A stretch of 20,133 nucleotides of DNA from DATKMG01 sp035541995. GTDB taxonomy: Bacteria > Acidobacteriota > Terriglobia > Versatilivoradales > Versatilivoraceae. Made by a program: the position numbers and the translations under genes. Where the stretch lies: positions 1 to 20,133 of the forward strand of contig DATKMG010000716.1 of NCBI GenBank assembly GCA_035541995.1, written 5' to 3'. The first letter of the stretch is position 1; each line of letters opens with the position of its first letter. A model generated the notes under the pieces. That model searched no databases and was not told where the DNA came from. It was given only the letters and a program-made list of their open reading frames with translations. Positions 15,923 through 20,133 of the stretch are shown piece after piece.

Positions 15923-17458
15923 TCATTTGAGCCGGGCTTCCAGGGCTTCAGTCACAGTGACGAGAGTTTTGCACCGGGCCCACAATTTGTCATCAGCCTC
16001 TACAATGGTCCATGGGGCGTACGAAGTGCTGGTTCGCTCAAGCATCTCAGCCACAGCGACACGATAGACATTCCATTGAGTACGGTTTCTCCAGTCTTCC
16101 GCGGTGATCTTATAGAATTTATGAGGAGTGGCTTCCCGTTCCTTGAAGCGACGAAGCTGTTCTTCAGGGCTAAGGTGGAGCCAGAACTTGATCAGGACGG
16201 CACCCGAGTAAGTGATATGCCGTTCAAACTGGTTGATCTCCTGGTAGGCGCGGCGCCACTCCGCTTCCTTAGCAAAGCCCTCTACCCGCTCAACTAGCAC
16301 GCGGCCGTACCAGCTTCGGTCGAAGATGGCCATGTGCCCGGCCTTGGGCAGCTGTTTCCAGAAGCGCCAAAGATAATGATGTGCCTTCTCCGTCGCATCC
16401 GGAGCTGAGATCGGAATGACGTCGTAACCTCGAGGGTCCAGTTCCTGGCTCAGGCGCTTGATATTTCCCCCTTTTCCGGCTGCGTCCCACCCTTCGTAAA
16501 CGATGACAACCCCAACTCTCTGTCGATAACACTCGAGCTCAAGCTCCCGAAGTCGCTCCTGCAGTGGCCCCAGCCGGGTTCCGTATTCCTCCGGGGAAAG
16601 GCGCTTCGACAGGTCCACCCGATCCAATATTGTGGGGGGGCCTTCCAGCACAACTTGTTCAGACTGGAATCGTAGTTCAGGTGAGGTCACAGGCTGAGTC
16701 GTTCCTGGAAGAGTCGAGCTGAAACTGGAAGTCTTGGACGAACTGCCGCGTTCCGAGACGGCACGATGCAAGGCGGCCAGTGTACATTCGAAAACCCTGA
16801 CGCGGCGGTAGAATCGATTGGTGGCTTCAACCAGAATCCACGGGGCATTCGCCGTGCTTGTGGTGACCAGCATCTCTTCGGCGGCCTGAGAGTAGTCCTT
16901 GTAACTGCGGTTCCTCTGCCAGTGTTGTTGGGTCACACGCCAGCTTTCGTACCGATCTGCCTTGATATCTTCCATACGGCGCCGTTGTTCTTTCTTGCTG
17001 ATATGCAGCCAAAACTTGATGAGGACCAAACCGTCGTCGGTCAATTGGCGTTCGAATTCGCGGATCTCTTCGGCAACCAGCTGCGCCTGATGCTGATCGA
17101 TTCGGTTCTCCGCGCGATCCTCCAACAGCAACCAGTACCAGGAGCGGTCAAAGAAGACGAAGTTCCCCCGGCTGGGCAGGCGAACAGAGAACCGCCAAAG
17201 GAACGGACGAAGAGACTCCTCCTTGCTGGCTTGTTGAGTCGTGTAGACCTTGAAGCCGCGAGGATCCAGAGGGTAAACCAGGCTGGCAATTGAATCTCCC
17301 TTGCCGGCAGCATCCCACCCTTCGAACAGGACCACAACAGGGATGCCGGCATGCCGGATCGCCTGCTGAAGGATCGACAATTCAGAGCGGAGCCGCGGCA
17401 TCGCTTCACGGTATTTTTCTTTCTCCAACTTAGCCTTGAGATCGAGAGTCTCGAGCAT
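15923..17458 (-). CDS. pap: Polyphosphate:AMP phosphotransferase (two-domain PPK2)
   Basis: This 511-residue cytoplasmic protein has two fused PPK2 domains, the layout of polyphosphate:AMP phosphotransferase (class II PPK2), which makes ADP from AMP and polyphosphate. Walker A GWDAAGKG occurs at 47-54 and 323-330. The Walker B-type motif is VFFDRSWYW at 101-109 in the first domain and IFDRSWYGR at 378-386 in the second. Both domains keep the L-DPRG and LIKFWLH-S motifs. The first domain has WLL where the second has GRV after DRSWY, so the C-terminal domain looks canonical and the N-terminal one possibly degenerate. A low-complexity serine/threonine-rich linker (about 236-262) joins them. The frame opens with GTG at 17473, but the ATG at 17458 is preceded by GGTGGAGG and is preferred. 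It is divergent from the aquaporin gene. Confidence 0.92.
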   Translation of the reverse strand: MLETLDLKAKLEKEKYREAMPRLRSELSILQQAIRHAGIPVVVLFEGWDAAGKGDSIASLVYPLDPRGFKVYTTQQASKEESLRPFLWRFSVRLPSRGNFVFFDRSWYWLLLEDRAENRIDQHQAQLVAEEIREFERQLTDDGLVLIKFWLHISKKEQRRRMEDIKADRYESWRVTQQHWQRNRSYKDYSQAAEEMLVTTSTANAPWILVEATNRFYRRVRVFECTLAALHRAVSERGSSSKTSSFSSTLPGTTQPVTSPELRFQSEQVVLEGPPTILDRVDLSKRLSPEEYGTRLGPLQERLRELELECYRQRVGVVIVYEGWDAAGKGGNIKRLSQELDPRGYDVIPISAPDATEKAHHYLWRFWKQLPKAGHMAIFDRSWYGRVLVERVEGFAKEAEWRRAYQEINQFERHITYSGAVLIKFWLHLSPEEQLRRFKEREATPHKFYKITAEDWRNRTQWNVYRVAVAEMLERTSTSYAPWTIVEADDKLWARCKTLVTVTEALEARLK

Positions 17459-17541
17459 TAGCCTCCACCTCACTTTGGGCCTATGTATTCCCCGTTAAAA
17501 GGCTACTTAGGTGGAGTTCATTAGATTCCAAACAAAGGTAC

Positions 17542-17568
17542 TGGGTCAACTTTTTCATCTCTGACCCA
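17542..17568. promoter_or_regulatory. Candidate operator TGGGTCA-N13-TGACCCA
   Basis: The two 7-bp half-sites are perfect inverted copies with centres 20 bp apart, about two helical turns, as expected for a dimeric regulator. The right half-site lies 7 bases before the possible extended -10 TGCTATGAT. A regulator bound here would cover the -35 region. It could serve the aquaporin gene, the phosphotransferase gene or both. Confidence 0.4.
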
Positions 17569-17573
17569 CTTGT

Positions 17574-17581
17574 GCTATGAT
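17574..17581 (+). promoter_or_regulatory. Possible extended -10 box for the aquaporin gene
   Basis: TGCTATGAT gives the TGN extension plus five of six -10 bases. The -35 position holds only TTTCAT-like sequence. It is 177 bp before the ATG, which would leave a long leader. Confidence 0.3.
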
Positions 17582-17758
17582 CCCATATCATCCGTAATCC
17601 CGTTGGGTACGATATTCTTTTTCCATTCCAGCCATTGGAAGCCGGAAAGGATCGCTTATTCCGCCTGGAGCAACTCGAAGGGTTAGTTTACGAGACATTA
17701 CATATCAGGACCAGTGCTTCTGAGAAACAGAAAACTCACTTGAAAGGAGAAGGAAATC

Positions 17759-18451
17759 ATGGGCAAAAAGATCACAGCAGAATTTATAGGGACTTCTTGG
17801 CTGGTCTTTGGGGGCTGTGGCAGCGCCGTGTTGGCTGCGGCCTTCCCGGGCCTGGGGATTGGATTTGCCGGAGTGGCCTTGGCCTTTGGACTGACGGTGT
17901 TGACGATGGCATATGCTGTTGGCCACATTTCCGGATGTCACTTAAATCCCGCAGTATCCGTGGGACTCTGGGCCGGCAAGCGATTCTCAGGTTCTGAACT
18001 GATCCCCTATCTGATCTCGCAGGTCACAGGAGCAGTCGTCGGGGCCGGGCTCCTCTACGTGATTGCCAGCGGCAAGGCGGGCTTCGACCTCAGCGGTGGG
18101 TTTGCCTCAAACGGTTATGGGATGCGCTCTCCGGGAGGTTACAGCCTTCAGGCCTGCTTCGTAGCTGAGGTGGCTCTCACCTTCATGTTCTTGATCATCA
18201 TCCTCGGTTCAACAGACAAAAGGGCTCCACAGGGATTTGCTCCCATTGCTATCGGTCTGGGACTGACCCTGATTCACTTGATAGGAATTCCGGTCGATAA
18301 CCTATCGGTCAACCCGGCGCGCAGCACGGGGCCCGCTTTGTTTGTCGGCGGGGCGGCTCTCTCCCAGCTCTGGCTCTTCTGGGTTGCCCCGTTATTGGGG
18401 GGGCTAATAGCGGGCTTTTTATACCGGTGGCTTGGTGGCCACACGGAGTGA
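17759..18451 (+). CDS. aqpZ: Aquaporin Z-type water channel
   Basis: This 230-residue inner-membrane protein has six hydrophobic segments and two NPA half-helices, SGCHLNPAVSVG at 58-69 and LSVNPARSTGPALF at 182-195. GGCGSAVLAA near the N-terminus and the overall length are typical of AqpZ. The expected selectivity filter residues F43, H173 and R188 are present, marking a water channel and not a glycerol facilitator. The fourth position, Thr in E. coli AqpZ, is Leu182 here, which would narrow the polar face. The ATG follows AAAGGAGAAGG. It stands alone and is divergent from the phosphotransferase. The gap after it is packed with hairpins, and I see no obvious T-run terminator. Confidence 0.95.
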   Translation: MGKKITAEFIGTSWLVFGGCGSAVLAAAFPGLGIGFAGVALAFGLTVLTMAYAVGHISGCHLNPAVSVGLWAGKRFSGSELIPYLISQVTGAVVGAGLLYVIASGKAGFDLSGGFASNGYGMRSPGGYSLQACFVAEVALTFMFLIIILGSTDKRAPQGFAPIAIGLGLTLIHLIGIPVDNLSVNPARSTGPALFVGGAALSQLWLFWVAPLLGGLIAGFLYRWLGGHTE

Positions 18452-18495
18452 ATACCCTCGCAGCAATGAGAGTGCAACGGCAAGATGCCGGGACC

Positions 18496-18558
18496 GCCGA
18501 GCCCCAGCTCGGCAGGGGCCGACTTGGGCGTCGGCGATCCCAGGCAGTCCTTGGGATC
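18496..18558. repeat. Three consecutive stem-loops after the aquaporin gene
   Basis: GCCGAGC-CCCA-GCTCGGC, then GCCGAC-TTGGGC-GTCGGC, then GATCCCA-N9-TGGGATC are all perfect stems of 6-7 bp. They begin 44 bp after the aquaporin stop. They might protect the transcript end, but no T-run marks an intrinsic terminator. Confidence 0.7.
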
Positions 18559-18613
18559 GTTCGGGACCGGCGCCCCCCTTGCGAGGCCTTGGGGCAATGA
18601 ATTATCATTGAGT

Positions 18614-18672
18614 TCTCTCGTGTTAGCGCGGGGGGCTGGCCCCGGCCAACACGAGGTGAAAACCTCGAGAGA
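18614..18672 (+). other. Possible branched (three-way junction) structure with a GAAA-loop arm
   Basis: TCTCTCG (18614-18620) can pair with CGAGAGA (18666-18672). Inside, CTCGTGTT (18617-18624) pairs with AACACGAG (18648-18655), with GGGG-CTGG-CCCC in its loop. Then CGAGGT-GAAA-ACCTCG (18652-18667) is a perfect 6-bp stem with a GNRA tetraloop. The CTCG/CGAG segments overlap, so alternative folds compete. Whether it is transcribed is unknown. Confidence 0.4.
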
Positions 18673-18756
18673 CATTTCAACCCAAGGCGGTGCGGACGGT
18701 TGTGTCCACCGACACCTCGCCATCAGCAGTTGCTACTCTCCTAGGCCTTTCAGGCC

Positions 18757-18787
18757 ATCTGGAGTTTGGACAGTTTTGAGGGGGCTT
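18757..18787 (+). repeat. Diverged third copy of the 34-bp repeat
   Basis: ATCTGGAGTTTGGACAG and the following bases match the start of the 19994-20029 copy at most positions, with several substitutions and no match over the AGGAGGC end. Confidence 0.5.
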
Positions 18788-18805
18788 TGGCGCCTTTTAT
18801 GGAGT

Positions 18806-18849
18806 GCGCCGGCAGAGCATGGGACGGCGGTCCCACGCGGCGACGGCGC
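18806..18849. repeat. GC-rich palindrome just before the peptidase start
   Basis: GCGCCG (18806-18811) pairs with CGGCGC (18844-18849). The core TGGGAC-GGCG-GTCCCA is a perfect 6-bp stem. It ends 16 bp before the ATG of the isoaspartyl peptidase and occupies the place where a ribosome site would be expected. Confidence 0.7.
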
Positions 18850-18865
18850 TTTGGTTCAGAGTCAC

Positions 18866-19924
18866 ATGCTCGACTCAAAGAGACACTCACACATCACAAC
18901 CGTATTGATATCCTTTTTTTTCGGTCTTCTTTTCCTGCACGGTTTGTGTCAGACCTACCCGCAGCTGCGACCCAATGTCGTCCTGGTTATTCACGGGGGC
19001 GCTGGGGCTAAACTGAGGAGTGAAATCGGGGAAGGCGAGGAGGAGGCTTATCGGGCTGGCCTGAGATCAGCTCTGGAAGCGGGTTATCAGGTACTTCAAA
19101 AGGGAGGTAGCAGCCTCGACGCCGTGGAAACGTCCATTCGGGTCATGGAAGATTCTCCACTTTTCAACGCCGGAAAGGGCGCCGTCTTCACCAGTCAAGG
19201 GACAAACGAGCTGGATGCCTCGATTATGGACGGAAGGACCCTGATGGCTGGCGCAGTCGCCGGGGTTCAGCGCATCAAGAACCCGATCTCCCTGGCACGC
19301 CTGGTGATGACTCGTTCTCCTCATGTACTGCTGGCGGGCGATGGAGCGGAAACGTTTGCCAGGCAACAGGGAATCGAACTGGTCGATCCCAAGTATTTCT
19401 TCACCGAGAAGCGTTGGCAGGAGCTGCAGAAGGCCAGGGAAGCCGAGCAGCCGAAGATGCCATCAGCAAGCCCGCGAGGAGAACTGCAACCCACAGGGCC
19501 GCCAACTCCGGAGTCTGGAACTGTGGGAGCAGTAGCTTTGGACACGACCGGCAACCTGGCAGCGGGAACCTCTACTGGAGGAATGACCAATAAGCGTCCA
19601 GGGCGGATTGGAGATTCGCCGATCATTGGCGCAGGGACTTATGCCAACAATCATACTTGTGCTGTTTCGGCGACCGGACGAGGCGAATATTTCATCCGGC
19701 TGGCTGTTGCTCATGATGTTTCCGCGCTGATGGAGTACAAAGGATTGCCACTGAAAGAAGCGGCCAGCCAGGTCATCGGAAAGGTAACCAAGCTGGGAGG
19801 GGAGGGAGGCGTCATCGCACTGGACCGAAGTGGCAACATGGCCACCCCGTACAATACCCCAGGGATGTTCCGGGCTTATATCGGATCTGACGGGAAAGCG
19901 GTTATAAAGATCTTCCAGGAATAA
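18866..19924 (+). CDS. Secreted isoaspartyl peptidase/L-asparaginase (Ntn-hydrolase, family T2)
   Basis: This 352-residue precursor carries a signal peptide (MLDSKRHSHITTVLISFFFGLLFLHGLC), so it is probably periplasmic. VVLVIHGGAGA at 38-48 and FNAGKGAVFTSQGTNELDASIMDG at 100-123 are family signatures of the alpha chain. ESGTVGAVALD at 216-226 holds the catalytic threonine T219, which becomes the N-terminal nucleophile after autocleavage between G218 and T219. GGMTNKRPGRIGDSPIIGAGTYA at 238-260 is the substrate-binding part. The family hydrolyses beta-aspartyl dipeptides and asparagine. The frame is open to 18485, but that stretch is repeat DNA, and the ATG at 18866 starts the signal peptide. 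No good ribosome site precedes it, only a palindrome. A proline-rich loop (about 192-215) before the cleavage site is typical of the precursor. Confidence 0.92.
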   Translation: MLDSKRHSHITTVLISFFFGLLFLHGLCQTYPQLRPNVVLVIHGGAGAKLRSEIGEGEEEAYRAGLRSALEAGYQVLQKGGSSLDAVETSIRVMEDSPLFNAGKGAVFTSQGTNELDASIMDGRTLMAGAVAGVQRIKNPISLARLVMTRSPHVLLAGDGAETFARQQGIELVDPKYFFTEKRWQELQKAREAEQPKMPSASPRGELQPTGPPTPESGTVGAVALDTTGNLAAGTSTGGMTNKRPGRIGDSPIIGAGTYANNHTCAVSATGRGEYFIRLAVAHDVSALMEYKGLPLKEAASQVIGKVTKLGGEGGVIALDRSGNMATPYNTPGMFRAYIGSDGKAVIKIFQE

Positions 19925-19974
19925 ACGGGTAGCCGAAGGCGAGCCTTTCATCAAAATGCGGCCTTGAATGTGGG

Positions 19975-19993
19975 AGCCGCCCTCCGGGCGGCT
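19975..19993. terminator. 8-bp stem hairpin after the peptidase gene
   Basis: AGCCGCCC-TCC-GGGCGGCT is a perfect stem with a 3-base loop, 50 bp past the stop. No T-run follows, so termination is only a possibility. It is also part of the TGTGGGAGCCG repeat family. Confidence 0.35.
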
Positions 19994-20035
19994 ATCTGGA
20001 GATTGGACATTTGTGAAGCGGCAGGAGGCCGCTTC
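19994..20035 (+). repeat. 34-bp dispersed repeat, copy 2, with hairpin
   Basis: 19996-20029 matches the reverse complement of 5727-5760 at 33 of 34 positions. Here GAAGCGG (20015-20021) also pairs with CCGCTTC (20029-20035), leaving CAGGAGG in the loop. The copy at 5727 has lost part of this pairing. Confidence 0.8.
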
Positions 20036-20070
20036 TTCCTTATTGAGCCCCGCTGGGGGCGGCAGACAGT

Positions 20071-20133
20071 AGCCCAGGGCGCCGTCAGCGGCAGGAGCTC
20101 GGGACCGCCGTCCCCGCGGCGGCCGCCCTGGGT
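20071..20133 (+). repeat. Module with AGCCCAGGGC/GCCCTGGGT terminal inverted repeats, copy 2
   Basis: The ends match copy 1 at 5414-5459 while the interior differs (GGGAC-CGCC-GTCCC hairpin and a GCGGCGGCC stretch). The right terminal repeat stops exactly at the window edge, so more may follow. Confidence 0.7.

Larger units (their letters stand above)
17459..17758. other. Divergent promoter region of the phosphotransferase and aquaporin genes
   Basis: The gap is 300 bp and A/T-richer than its surroundings. It lacks the palindromic modules of other gaps but contains one clean inverted repeat (17542-17568) and a possible extended -10 box. No small gene is evident. Confidence 0.5.
18452..18865. 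repeat. 414-bp gap made almost wholly of hairpins
   Basis: From left to right: three stem-loops back to back (18496-18513, 18518-18535, 18536-18558), a branched structure (18614-18672), a small GGCCT-TTC-AGGCC hairpin (18744-18756), a diverged 34-bp-family repeat (18757-18787) and a palindrome (18806-18849). The shared 11-mer CGGGACCGCCG occurs here at 18489-18499 and again at 20100-20110. The frame of the downstream peptidase is open across most of this region, but the translation is arginine-, proline- and serine-rich and unlike any protein. Confidence 0.7.
19925..20133. repeat. Repeat-filled region after the peptidase gene
   Basis: No gene is supported to the right edge. It holds TGTGGGAGCCG (19970-19980) running into a hairpin, the 34-bp repeat (19994-20029), a GCCCC/GGGGC hairpin near 20047-20060, and the AGCCCAGGGC/GCCCTGGGT module (20071-20133). 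The order of the last two modules matches that at 5760 to 5708 read on the minus strand. Confidence 0.75.

Noticed and set aside
15339..15926. Minus-strand open frame of 195 codons across the SYLF gene end and the gap
   Set aside because: It overlaps the C-terminal part of the SYLF gene in antisense and then runs through palindromes; composition is not protein-like.
15923..18451. Defence or toxin-antitoxin system in the right half
   Set aside because: Every gene there belongs to a recognisable metabolic, transport or membrane-associated family; no nuclease, toxin or antitoxin pair is visible.

Overview
The window looks like a stretch of a free-living, gene-sparse Gram-negative chromosome, most likely Acidobacteriota. 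Verrucomicrobiota or Planctomycetota are alternatives, and none of the assignment is proven. The grounds are the large secreted carbohydrate-active proteins, a DUF5107/TPR protein, a secreted SYLF protein, a secreted isoaspartyl peptidase, and long intergenic gaps full of GC-rich palindromic repeats. Ten protein genes can be supported. I see no tRNA, rRNA, CRISPR array, transposase or phage gene.

Left part (1-11889, all minus strand): reading in the direction of transcription there is a secreted GH31 glycosidase of the MYORG-like type, a very large secreted or lipid-anchored GH42-like protein, a secreted metal-dependent amidohydrolase starting with TTG, a secreted DUF5107/TPR protein, and 22 bp after it the first half of a class II tagatose-bisphosphate aldolase accessory subunit (GatZ/KbaZ) that runs off the left edge. 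Divergently, 12235-14580 (+) encodes a secreted heparinase II/III-like polysaccharide lyase. Together this resembles a glycan-use locus: extracytoplasmic cleavage by the GH31, GH42-like and lyase proteins, then a cytoplasmic tagatose-type route for galactose-related sugars. No SusC/SusD pair, transporter, sulfatase or regulator is visible, so it is not a classical PUL.

Right part (14862-19924): a secreted SYLF-domain protein (+), a convergent two-domain PPK2-type polyphosphate:AMP phosphotransferase (-), a divergent AqpZ-type aquaporin (+), and a secreted isoaspartyl peptidase/L-asparaginase (+). These look like independent housekeeping or stress genes. The gap between the phosphotransferase and the aquaporin carries a clean inverted repeat, TGGGTCA-N13-TGACCCA, beside a possible extended -10 promoter.

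The most distinctive feature is in the gaps. At least four recurring repeat modules and about a dozen strong hairpins lie between the genes at 3920-4232, 5363-5760, 12109-12193, 15628-15779, 18489-18849 and 19970-20133. Some copies 14 kb apart are almost identical: 33 of 34 bases between 5727-5760 and the reverse complement of 19996-20029. They sit only between genes, and they create spurious in-frame extensions upstream of two real genes. The best candidate for something undescribed is this modular palindromic repeat system, including a possible three-way-junction element at 18614-18672.
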